From Calendula officinalis (lineage: Eukaryota > Streptophyta > Magnoliopsida > Asterales > Asteraceae), in NCBI GenBank assembly GCA_963853835.1, contig OY970820.1, positions 20,267,873 through 20,331,872 of the forward strand: a stretch of DNA of 64,000 nucleotides. Reading direction: 5' to 3'. This document shows, piece by piece, positions 46,393 to 57,000 of this stretch. Within the stretch, counting starts at the first letter, position 1; each line of letters begins with the position of its first letter. The notes under the pieces are model-generated. The model worked only from the letters and a program-made list of their open reading frames with translations. It was not told where the DNA came from and made no database searches. The position numbers were made by a program, and so were the translations under genes.

Positions 46393-47355
46393 GGTGTTGT
46401 TTGGTTCGCAGAATGTTTCTGATGGAATTGGAATCTAGGAAGGAATTGGAATCCGTCAGGAATTGGAATCCAATTCTGTAGTCTGTTTGGTTGGCATGGA
46501 AGGGAATTGGAATCCAATTCAATATTCTGTTTGGTTGACATGAATTGGAATTGGAATTATCTAAAATGACGAATTTACCCTTATTACTAGTAGTGGTTGG
46601 TTGGTGGTGGTGGGTGGTTGTGGTGGCGGTGGGTGGTGGTGATGGTGGGTGGTGGCGGCGGTGGGTGATGGTGGTGGTGGAGGTGGTGGCGGTGACGGAG
46701 GCGGCGGTGGGTGGTGGTGGTGGCGGTTATGGGGATGGCGGTTGGTGGCGGCGGTGGGTGGTGGTGGCGGTGGATGGTGGTGGTGGTGGCGGTGGGTGGC
46801 GGTGGGCGGTGGTTGGTGGTGGCGGCAGTGCATGGTGGTGGTGGCGGCAGTGCATGGTGGTGGTGGGCGGTGGTTGGTGGTGGCGGTGGTTGGTGGTGGC
46901 GGCAGTGGGTGGTGGCGGTGGCGGTAAGTGGTGGTGGCGATTGGTGGTGGCGGCGGTGGGTGGTGGCGGTGGCGGTGGTGGTGGCGGTGGGTGGCGGTGC
47001 ATGGTGGTGGTGGTGGTGGGTGGTGGTTGGTGGTGGATGGTGGCGGCAGGTGGTGGCGGCGGTTGGTGGCGGTTGTGATGACGGTGGCGGCGGGTGGTGG
47101 CGGCAACAGTGGGTGGTAGGGTGGTGGTGATGGTAGTTGTGGTGGTGGGTATAAAGGTAAAATAATATTCCATCAAACCTTGGAATTCAATTCCATCAAC
47201 ATTTGGATGGAATTGAGATTCCTTCCTTTGGTGGAATGTTTCCATCATTTAGGAATCCAATTTCATCCATTTTTTTGAATCAAACACTAGAATCTGATGG
47301 AATTAGATTCTAATTCCCTCAGATTCCATTACATTCCAGCGAACCAAACAACACC
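46393..47355. mobile_element. PIF/Harbinger-type (Tourist-like) MITE containing a GGT/GGC minisatellite
   Basis: Left end GGTGTTGTTTGGTTCGC, right end GCGAACCAAACAACACC, perfect inverted repeats with 3-bp TTA duplications at 46390-46392 and 47356-47358. Both subterminal zones repeat GGAATTGGAAT / ATTCCAATTCC words. The centre (46590-47150) is a G-rich minisatellite. Confidence 0.85.
46590..47150 (+). repeat. GGTGGC/GGTGGT minisatellite of about 560 bp
   Basis: Nearly pure G, T and C on the plus strand, built from GGT, GGC and GGGT words with occasional GCA or GAT breaks. It opens long spurious frames on both strands (Gly/Val/Trp-rich on one, Pro/His/Thr-rich on the other). These are compositional artefacts. 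Confidence 0.9.
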
Positions 47356-47358
47356 TTA

Positions 47359-48471
47359 TATAGTAGTATTTGAGTTGTCTTATAACACTTATTTGTTAGT
47401 CTACCTTACATCTGTGTATGTTAAGTGGTTACTTTCGGTAAACCTAAGAATTATAAATAAGAAATGAGCCAAATATTCACAAGTGTTTTTTACATAATTA
47501 ATAATAATATTCAGATTTGAGTTTTATAGTAAATTAACAAATTCATTTAAAACTTCAACTGAAAGCCCAATAAAATCTTTGTATTGATATTTACGGAAGA
47601 AAAAAAATAGTACCAACAAGATAAATCGTCTAATGGATTCATTTTGTGAGAAATAATGTGTTAATGATTTTTGTCGGAGTGAGACACTTTTTTTTCGTTT
47701 TTTTATAAATTTGTTACTTTTTTACAATTTCTTCATATTTAATCTTTATGAATTATAAGACTGAGGGATTTACTGAGACTAGCCATCTTCACTAGCCAAT
47801 CTGCCATCTTCACTAGCCAATCAGTACACAACCAAGAGTTTGTGAGTCCGAAGGACATGTGATGTAAATATTATGTTTGATAGTTGTATTTATTTGCCAT
47901 TAAAAAATTTCTTTCAAGTTCAATAACTAATTCAATGGATTAGAAAAATTAAAGTGTACATATTTAGTTTATGAAAGGAAAACTAGCGTGTTGAGTCAAA
48001 CTCATACATCCCGTTATAAAATAAGATTAATTTAACCTTCGACAGTATGTCCATTTTGTTACTTCTACACGTACATCTTACATACATATTTTGACTAGTA
48101 TCTCAATATTATTGATAATTCAATATTTCAATTCAATGGAAACAATAAAAATGATGAATTATAAGGCATCACAACATATATGTGGAAGTGCACATTCTAT
48201 TATTTTTGTCTCATAGAAAGTAATAAATCTATAGTTATAAGTGAATAATAATTCAAAATTCAATCAATTAAACATGTAATATTTTCATTAAATTGTAGTT
48301 TATTCACATAACAAGATATTTTATCATTATCATCAATTTAATTCAATTCCTTTATATCTAACAAGCACCATGCCAAATTTTAATGCGCACATCTAATTAA
48401 ATCAACAAAGGACTTTTTTGTAATTTCAAAGCTCATCAAATAATACCGTTTGTTCAAACTTTCGAGATCCC
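47359..48471. other. Gene-free interval upstream of paralogue 2
   Basis: AT-rich; a short direct repeat (GCCATCTTCACTAGCCAATC, twice near 47782-47822) is the only structure noted. Confidence 0.4.
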
Positions 48472-48478
48472 TATATAA
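48472..48478 (+). promoter_or_regulatory. TATA box of the second DUF761-type paralogue
   Basis: TATATAA within GAGATCCCTATATAATTAAC, 133 bp before the ATG and matching the block in front of paralogue 1. Confidence 0.6.
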
Positions 48479-48610
48479 TTAACATGTTCGTCCCCTTATT
48501 AAAGGTTAATTCCTACTAAGGGCTTACACAATTTTCTTACTGGGCTACCACGTGCTAAACACTAGATCCACCCAAATTAGCCACCTATCGTAAAAAATAC
48601 GAGCCTAATC

Positions 48611-49105
48611 ATGTGTCTTTTGGGGGCAAACATGAGTTTTATTTTAACGATGAAGGGCGTTAAACATAGGTATTTGGTTTTATCGGGTTTTGTATTCTCG
48701 ATGTTGTGCATCTACTACTACTACCGAGTCACGCAAATATCTATAATTTTTGCACTCGTTTTTCAGTCACTACAAACACATAACATGAACAAAATGTACA
48801 TGGTTTTCACATGCATTGGGATATTAGCCGTGTTGATCAAGACATCTGGTTCTTTAGTTTCTCAATCGAAATATGATTTCATGGAACACATGTACGACGA
48901 CAACATTTTCGGGGTCTTACAAACCGAATATGACATTGGTTTGTGGGAAGACGAGGAATTAGTACTTAAAGCGGATGGAGATGGCGGAAATGAGAAAGCT
49001 CAAATGGAAAATGATGGAGAGAACATAGAGGAATTAAACAAGAAATTTGATGAGTTTATAAGGAAGAATAAGGAAGAATTTTGGAAGGAAGCTAAACAAA
49101 GTTAG
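48611..49105 (+). CDS. Small membrane protein of the DUF4408/DUF761 type, paralogue 2, intact
   Basis: 164 aa, single exon. Two hydrophobic stretches (about 23-60 and 62-78), the second being YMVFTCIGILAVLIKTSG, are followed by SLVSQSKYDF, an acidic spacer rich in Asp/Glu/Gly, and the C-terminal helix EELNKKFDEFIRKNKEEFW typical of DUF761 proteins. It is a diverged tandem copy of the gene at 44329, in the same orientation about 4 kb away, with a shared promoter block. Starts at Met8 or Met14 are also possible. Family function is unclear; related proteins are plant-specific and often stress-induced, so only a membrane location is inferred. Confidence 0.8.
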   Translation: MCLLGANMSFILTMKGVKHRYLVLSGFVFSMLCIYYYYRVTQISIIFALVFQSLQTHNMNKMYMVFTCIGILAVLIKTSGSLVSQSKYDFMEHMYDDNIFGVLQTEYDIGLWEDEELVLKADGDGGNEKAQMENDGENIEELNKKFDEFIRKNKEEFWKEAKQS

Positions 49106-49911
49106 AATATTAATGGGATATATACTTACATACATAATTAACATTGTGTGTAATAGTCAAAGAGGGTCAACGAAGGCACTCATGAAAAACAAGATTCTCA
49201 TGACGAATTTTAAGTCATACTATTTTGTAGTAATTTAGGGTTTTACTATCTTATTTGTTGAGTCTTTTTTCCTTAACTTCCGATGCAATCCTATATCATC
49301 TACTATAATATTACTTCAAAATCTAGTTCCTACTCCTAATTTTTATCTTACTATAAGCAATATTATTTTGTTTATGATAAACTACGAGATACATGGTTAA
49401 TTAAGAGATATTTGATAACATTATTATACATAAGACTTATCCAATGGTTACTTCGGTTTAAAACTGAAGGCCTTTGGTAAAGTGACAGAGGACACCACAT
49501 CTTCGGTTCATCGTATTCTTCAGTTTTAGCTTCTTGCTAACATATGTAGAGAATGGAGAATTTGGGTATTTAAATAAAAGTGTACGTATATTTTGTGTGT
49601 GTATGTTTTATAATATGTGTGAGAAAAAAATATAAAGAGAATGTGTATTGTTGGCAGTTGGAATGCCAACTAACGTAGTATTGATTTGACAAAAACTGAG
49701 TATCACTAATAATAATGATTGGGAGCGGTACTACTATCACTAGCTTTATTACGTGACTTCAAAACTATTGGGCAAACAAATATACACAACAAATGTTATA
49801 TCTTCAAACTACTTGCATCAAGGATATTCATAAACACGGCCAATAATGCTCGCACTTCGTTGCGAGTTTATGTAGCTTTAATCTATTCTTCATCCATCTA
49901 ATTGCGAGATT
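49106..49911. other. Gene-free interval after paralogue 2
   Basis: AT-rich; contains the probable 3' UTR of the 48611 gene and no other recognised feature. Confidence 0.4.
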
Positions 49912-49913
49912 TA

Positions 49914-50225
49914 CTTCCTCCGTTTCAAAATAAGTGATACAAATGAGCTTACACGTTTTTTGAGGCAAAATATGATAATGCAGATTAATTAGATTAAATT
50001 GGATAGTTAGTGGAAGATGGGTCCCACATATATGAATTAAAGTGAATTTAATGATGTTTAAAAATAAAAGTAAGGGTAAATGAGTCATTTTACTTTATTA
50101 AATGTGATAGTTAGTGGGTATGGGTCTCACTATATTTTACTAAATAAGTAAAATTTCAAAGTGTATCACTTATTTTAAAACACCCAAAAAAAGAAAGTGT
50201 ATCACTTATTTTGAAACGGAGGAAG
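49914..50225. mobile_element. Stowaway-like MITE, copy 2
   Basis: TIRs CTTCCTCCGTTTCAAAATAA / TTATTTTGAAACGGAGGAAG, with TA on both sides (49912-49913 and 50226-50227). An inner GTGTATCACTTATTTT unit is duplicated next to the right TIR. Confidence 0.88.
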
Positions 50226-50587
50226 TAATAAAGATAAAAATATAATGTGGTATTAATTTATTTTCTACATCACTTTTAGTTTTGAATTTTATTTTTATAA
50301 ATTGCTTATGCTTATATTTCTACGTATCAAGAATTATGATATTAGTTATTTCAATATTTTAGAATTTGAGTATTTTTTAAACTAATTCTTCAAAAAAAAA
50401 AAAAACTTGTGAGTGGGAGTGATGATTGGTGAGAGATCCCAACATCCCTTTTGTTGAAATAAGCTTTTTTTTCATTCCACAATAAAATTGTTTTCAAGCT
50501 TTACATTTAATAATGTTAATTTAATATAATAATATAAACAAATTTGACCAATCAAATACTTGTGAATAGTATTTATGGTATGACAAT

Positions 50588-52582
50588 TGTAACACCTCAC
50601 TTTTTAAAACACCTTTTAAATCATATTTTTAAATAAAAATATTACAAGTCCAACATTCCCAAAATACGGTTTAACAAAAACCAATAAGAGTTTATCAGAG
50701 TATTAAAACCGGTGTTACAATGCAATATCATAACCATAGGATAAACGAGAACTACCTACGAGCTCCCGAACTAATCAACACTAGGCCACTTCTGACGCGA
50801 CCCTCTAATCCAACGATCCTGAACCTGAGTACACAGCCAAAAACAAAGTAGTACGTGAGACAAAATTGTCTCGTGAGATACATGGGTTTTAGACCCGACG
50901 TTAGTATATATAAATAATCACATTTATTAATAATCACATTTATTAGATATATAAATGTATATATATATCTACATGCTTTAGTTACCTCCGTGGTAATCCT
51001 ATCTCATTCATATACATCAATCACCTCTTCGGTGATTCTATCACATTCATTCATAGTCTATTCGACCCGTCAAGTTGTTCAGAATGCCTCCGAACCAACG
51101 AGACCCCATGTTTGTCCTACTAACCAGAATGCCTCCGATTCAGTAGAACCCCCATTGTCACAGTGTTCAGCCAAAGTGACCTATCTTTATCTTACTAACC
51201 AGAATGCCTCCAGTTCAGTAAGATCCAACATCTTGTTGGGTGATCGGAATGCCTCCGACTCATCAGTTTTATTCAAGATACCATGATAATCCAGAATGCC
51301 TCCAAATCTATCATGTACCTGCCCTATTTCAATCTACCCGTCATAACTATTATATGTGACTATATGTCACATCTATCATCAATGCCATAATGCCATCATA
51401 CAATCTATCCACATGCTAATCTTAACTAGCATTCACGTAATCGAATCAACTAGTCTCGTTGTTAGTAATCACATATTATAAAAGTACACTCTTTTACGTC
51501 ATATCAATAATTAGTTATTAATTACTTTTCATTATCATGATCTCTTTCAAAATCATCAATCACTTTAGACATACTTAGATAGTCTACTATTTATCACTTT
51601 CTCATCTTTTCAATCATATCTTTATTATAAATCATTTATTAATAAAGACTCACAAAACATCATATATATTTTAAAAGAACATTTGCTATGTACCCAGTTT
51701 TAAAAGTCTCATGTACTCACCTTAGCCAAGCTAACTCCAAATCGTGTCTAACAACACGAATCCTTGCTTTCCAACTTGTGAAATGTCATTAATCTCTAGG
51801 TCTTCTTGACCTATCATCCATATCATCATAAAATCTAGTTATTATCCATAACTAGCTACCAATAACCCATAACAACATTCTTGGCCACCAAGTTCATCCA
51901 ACTTGGTGAAACCCCAAAACCCTAGCTCAAGATTTCCATCAATAAACCCAAATCCAACTTGTACACATCATTTACAAGCTTACCATGAGTGTTCTACACC
52001 CATGATTAGTCATCTTCCCCAAAGATGACATGAATGATTCCCCAAACCACCATTTCTACCCAAACAAAGTTTATAACTAGCTAGATAACATCAACAATCA
52101 AGAAATTTTACCTTTGATGTTTAGATCCTTCAAGATGGTGAAGATTTGAGCTCAAGAACACCAAGATCGCCCCCTTTCTCTTTCTAAAACGGCTGCACAA
52201 GTGTTGGGTGGAAAATGAAGAAACCCTAGCTCAAACCCGTTTTATTGCTGTCGACCCAAGTTCGCGGCGTGAACTTGTTCGCGTCGCTAACTTTGCACCT
52301 CGCTCGCATACTTCGCGATCGTTACGTGGTCGTGAACTACCTCACGCTCGATGGTGACAATCGCTGTTGACAGTTCCCGATCGGGAACTATAGTTCGCGG
52401 CGCGAACTCCTCAATGCAGCAGGGCTGCATTTTTCGGTTGTTGTCTCGACCCGGTTTCGCCCATAACTTCCTCATACGGTGTCCAAATGACACGAAACCA
52501 ATTCCTACGTTCTCTAAACGATTTATCCTTATTTATCATATTTTTATACAATTTATTTAATACCAAATTTCGGGTCGTTACA
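50588..52582 (-). mobile_element. Solo LTR (Ty3/gypsy, probably Tekay-type), copy 2
   Basis: Starts TGTAACACCTCA, ends TTTCGGGTCGTTACA, and is flanked by identical ACAAT (50583-50587 and 52583-52587), a perfect 5-bp target duplication. It shares terminal and internal blocks with 3777-5374. No internal retrotransposon domain or second LTR. Near its right end is a GC-rich zone with TTCGCGGCGCGAAC-type palindromes (52260-52410). The perfect duplication implies a younger insertion than copy 1. Confidence 0.85.
51081..51307. repeat. AGAATGCCTCCRA repeats inside LTR copy 2
   Basis: The 11-bp core (A/G)GAATGCCTCC occurs five times in about 230 bp, each followed by a short variable segment. It is absent from LTR copy 1. 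Confidence 0.8.
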
Positions 52583-53296
52583 ACAATTATATAATAGATA
52601 CAATTAGGTGGTTAATCCTATGTAATTATTGGAAACTCTTCCTAATATTAGAATGTTATTTCATATATTAAAGATTGGAAGAGTTTTTTTTTTTTTGCCT
52701 TTTCGGTGATTGATGGTTCCTTGAAAACGTATATTTGTTTAACACCAATTTCACAATTTGCATTAACAAAATCATCGATTATGATGGATTAACATATTCG
52801 TTTAATCTATTAATTACAAACTTCAAAATTGCTTGTGGAATCAATATAAGAGCTTGAATCACCATAACGATAATCTCAAACAAATTCATATATATGATTA
52901 AAATAGGAATTTTATTAAAAAATTAAAGCAATTCATACCTCTTTACAATTGGAATTATTACAAATTTATGAAAGAAACCTTAGAGTTTAGCTAATTAATT
53001 TGTCTAATAATAACTGAGATAGAGAGGTTGGTAGAAAAAAACCCTAAATGTTAGACTTTTTATCATTCTTTCAAAAGGTCAAGGGTTTGAATCCCACAAG
53101 CTTCATTTAATTTTGAGAGCCAAAAATTAAGATCTTTTGAAAATACAAACCGAAATTCCTGACATGCCTTAAATGGAATGTCGTAAATGCTTTATATATT
53201 TTAATTAAAGATGACAATTGACGAAAGTAGAATCAATGCCCCACTTTTCAACACTTCTGACAATTGATTGATGAAAGTTGAACCATAGAAGTAATC
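52583..53296. other. Gene-free interval
   Basis: AT-rich. AAAGGTCAAGGGTTTGAATCCC near 53076-53097 resembles a tRNA box B from a decayed SINE. No gene recognised. Confidence 0.4.
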
Positions 53297-53429
53297 ACCA
53301 AAGGGCATTTGACATAGCGGTATGATATTGGCCTCTCAATTTTGAGGCCAGGAGTTCGAGTCCCGTCGTGGACACGGATGATAAATAGGAGATTAAATTT
53401 GCCGTTTCAAAAAAAAAAAAAAAAAAAAA
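53297..53429 (+). mobile_element. tRNA-derived SINE with poly(A) tail, family A
   Basis: 133 bp: box A-like ACATAGCGGTATGATATTGG, box B GAGTTCGAGTCCCGTCG, short body, then a run of about 22 A. It is flanked by identical CATAGAAGTAATC (53284-53296 and 53430-53442), a 13-bp target duplication. Perfect duplication and intact tail point to recent insertion. Confidence 0.92.
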
Positions 53430-53442
53430 CATAGAAGTAATC

Positions 53443-54033
53443 GGGTATGATTATACGGTTTAAGAAGGTGGAAAACCAACATATAAAACCAGTTGTTGCA
53501 TGTTGGACCTCGCATGCGCACGAATCTTGACAGTATATACATTAGAGTCATAATCAAAACTTGATGAAATTTTGGTTTCGAATCTTAAACTCGATTTGTT
53601 CTATACTCGATGTACACGGATCTAAAAGATCTGATATACGATTTCATGTAAAAGTTAGAGCCAGTACACAAAATAATTTGTAGTAATTCGGTTCTAGTTT
53701 AGTATGAGTCCGAGTCCGAATTCGAGTTCGGATTTTCAGATTTATATCCTAATCCTTACCATATGAATGAAAATAACCGAATTTAGCGTTGTATCTTTGT
53801 ATTTCTTTTTTCTTTTTTTACGTTGTTTATATAAAGTAGAAAAAGGAAGAGGCGTGCGCGGTTTTTGGACAACAAATACGGTATTCACATCTTCTAATAG
53901 AGAAACAAAACCCTAATTTTTCACGCCCAATCTCATCTAGCCTACAAAACTTGTTGATTCTGTTCAATTGAGCTCCCAATTCGACCTAATCTTCCATGAA
54001 TTTCAATTTCCGCAACCATAAGCAACTGTAATA
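53443..54033 (+). other. BPM upstream region
   Basis: No other gene. The BPM 5' UTR probably begins around 53880-53900; CCCTAA (53911-53916) and TTTATATAAAG (53826-53836) could be promoter elements. Confidence 0.35.
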
Positions 54034-57000
54034 ATGTCAGACAACGAGAAAAACGCCCTGGTTAACTCACCGACGAGCTCCCGGTCGGTGACGGAGACGG
54101 TGAACGGATCTCACCATTTCGTCATTCAAGGTTATTCGTTAGCTAAAGGTATGGGGATCGGAAAACACATCGCGAGTGATAATTTCACAATTGGAGGATA
54201 TCAATGGGCTATATACTTCTATCCTGATGGTAAAAATCCTGAAGATAATTCGACGTATGTTTCGGTGTTTATCGCACTTGCGAGTGAAGGTACTGATGTT
54301 AGGGCTTTATTTGAGTTGACTCTGGTAGATCAGAGTGGGAAAGAGAAGCATAAAGTTCATAGCCATTTTGATCGATCTTTGGAGAGTGGTCCGTATACAT
54401 TGAAATACAGAGGCAGTATGTGGTATGTTCTAATTATTCTTTAACTTATTGATGTGGTATTTGGCAATTGACATTAGTTCAAGAAAACTGTTAAATCTAT
54501 CTGGCTGTGTATTTCTGATTTCTTGATGTATGCTATCATACTGGTTGTTTATCAAAATTATACATATGAGCTCTAATTTTTTGGCTTCAATGTTAGTAAA
54601 TCTTAAGAGCAAATCTTACAGTATTTCCAGGTTCACAATTTTTTGTCGAAACAATTAACTCTGATAATAAATGTCCACTTTCATGTGCAAATATTGAAGT
54701 ACGTTATATTGAATTGAAGATTGTTGATAGCTAATTATGGCCGTATTACAACCTTATTATGCACATTTATATTTGGCTGCCTACGAAGGTAGCATTTATG
54801 TAAATGTTGTTAGATGTCACATTATGACATTTTAGTTAAAGATGGATAGCTTACTTTTCCGTTACTTGTTCTGGATCTTGGATTGAATATTAACTGAGAA
54901 ATAAAGAGTAAATGGTTATATTGTGTTTGCAGTCCTTAATATGCTATGATATGATAGTGTGAAGCACAACTTATAGTACAAGAGTTCTGGAAGTTTAATT
55001 ATTGGAACATATCCTGTTTAACCAGGAAACTAGATAGGGGCATTTAATTGCTGTAGGTTTCTTTGTTCTCATAGAGAGTTCATTAAGGGGGTGTTTGGGA
55101 GAGCTTATTTAAGGTTAATAAGCCACATTAAGTGTTTGGATAAGCTTATAAGCTTGTGCCTATGAGCTTATTAAGGGCCCCTTAAAAAAGCTATTTTGTT
55201 GGGGATTATTAAGGCTTATTTAAGAAATTGAATGGTTTACATTTTTATCCTCCAGCTAACTTTATCCAGTTTTCTTTTCTTCACAACATTTTTACTCATT
55301 AAACCCTTTTTGGTAATTTTACAATAAGCTTAAATAAGCTCTTCCAAACACTCTATTTCAAAAATGCTTATTAACTTAAATAAGCTTATAAGCTAAAGCT
55401 ATTTTAAAAAGCTTTCCCAAACACCCCCTAGGAGTGTTCATAGGGTGCATGGTTTCTTTTATTACTTTGGTAATTCCAGTCGATATTAAAGGTTTTCTAA
55501 TACAGTAATATCCCAAGCCAAATTGAGTGGGTAGAACTATTTAAGATCTGGCAGTTATTTTCTGGTAAGAATGATTATGGTGATGGATATAATTGTAATT
55601 ATTTTTTATTTACCAGTGAGATGAGTTTCGATAAACACACTTCATTGAATTTACTTACACTGTGTAACTTGTATTTAAGCAGATTTAATTATGGTTGATT
55701 TCTTGGATGCTTAATTCATTTACTGCCTGCCAATTGTTTTAAAACATCAACTATCATAGCCTTAAGATTCCAGCCAAACATAGTAATAAAATTGCAAAGT
55801 TTATATAGTAATAAAACAAGATCGTATCAAATTTTTGGAAGTGGATAATGTTTAAGAGTAGGAAAATAGTACTAATTCATGGAAACATTATCAATAATCA
55901 TGTCTTCACTCTATAATTCAACTGTAGTTATAGTGCAATATATTTTATGCTAATGTGTAATTTACACATCCCTTTGTTTCTAATAATAAATTTTGTTTTC
56001 TTTATTTACTAAATGAATCTTTTTATTTTGTCTCTGCTTTCTTTATCAGGGGATACAAGCGTTTTTACAGGCGAGCACTGCTTGAAACTTCAGATTATCT
56101 AAAAGATGATTGTTTAAGAATTAATTGCACTGTTGGAGTAGTGGTTTCAGCAGTAGATTGCCCTAGATTACATTCAATTAAGGTACCAGAATCTGATATT
56201 GGATCACATTTTGGTAGTTTGCTTGAAAATATGGAAGGATCAGATGTTGTCTTTAATGTTTCTGGAGAAAAATTTCATGCCCATAAATTGGTTTTGGCTG
56301 CTCGATCCGCTGTTTTTCGGTCTGTTTTTTTTAAGCAAGATGGAGATGAACATGAGATTGATGTTGCTGATATGGAACCAAAAGTTTTTAAGGTAAGTTT
56401 TTTTAATAATATTTGCTACCATTTCAAAAGTTTTTAAGGTAAGTTTTTTTAATAATATTTGCTACCATTTTTGTTATAGTTGAAAGTAGAAGTGGAAATT
56501 TTGACCTGTGAATGGGTTGATTTGGGTTATGTTATGTTTCTATTGGTCAATTGTGGCTGAATTAAAAAAGTTAATTTAAAGGGAACGGGTCAAATGAGTT
56601 GAAAGTTGCCCAAAGGGTATTTATATTTTCTATTGTATATAATTATCTAAATCACTTTATGCAAAAAGGTAGACTAATATTCTATTAATGTAGTTATTTT
56701 TTAATCTTATGTAACACATCAACTGTTTATAAAAAAGATCCTAAAAATTGGACAAAAAGTGTTATGGGTCAACCAATCTGACCTAACCCGTTTCCACCTA
56801 TACTAAAATTAACTGTCTTGACCCGTTACCATCCCACTTGACCTGACCGTTTACCACTTCTTGAAAGTAGGCATCACAATACCAATTTTTTTTTACTTTG
56901 TTTGTCAATTCTAATTAAAACTCACATTTAACACCTTAGTTATAATATGAAAAATACAAAACAATGGACAAAAAGTATTTTGGGTCAACCAAACTGACCT

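Noticed and set aside
46545..47248. Several overlapping long open frames on both strands (Gly/Val/Trp-rich and Pro/His/Thr-rich)
   Set aside because: They are forced open by the GGT/GGC minisatellite, overlap each other in several frames and have no protein features; not genes.
51081..51307. CRISPR-like spaced repeats
   Set aside because: Only an 11-bp core with irregular spacing inside a plant LTR; CRISPR arrays are not expected in nuclear plant DNA.
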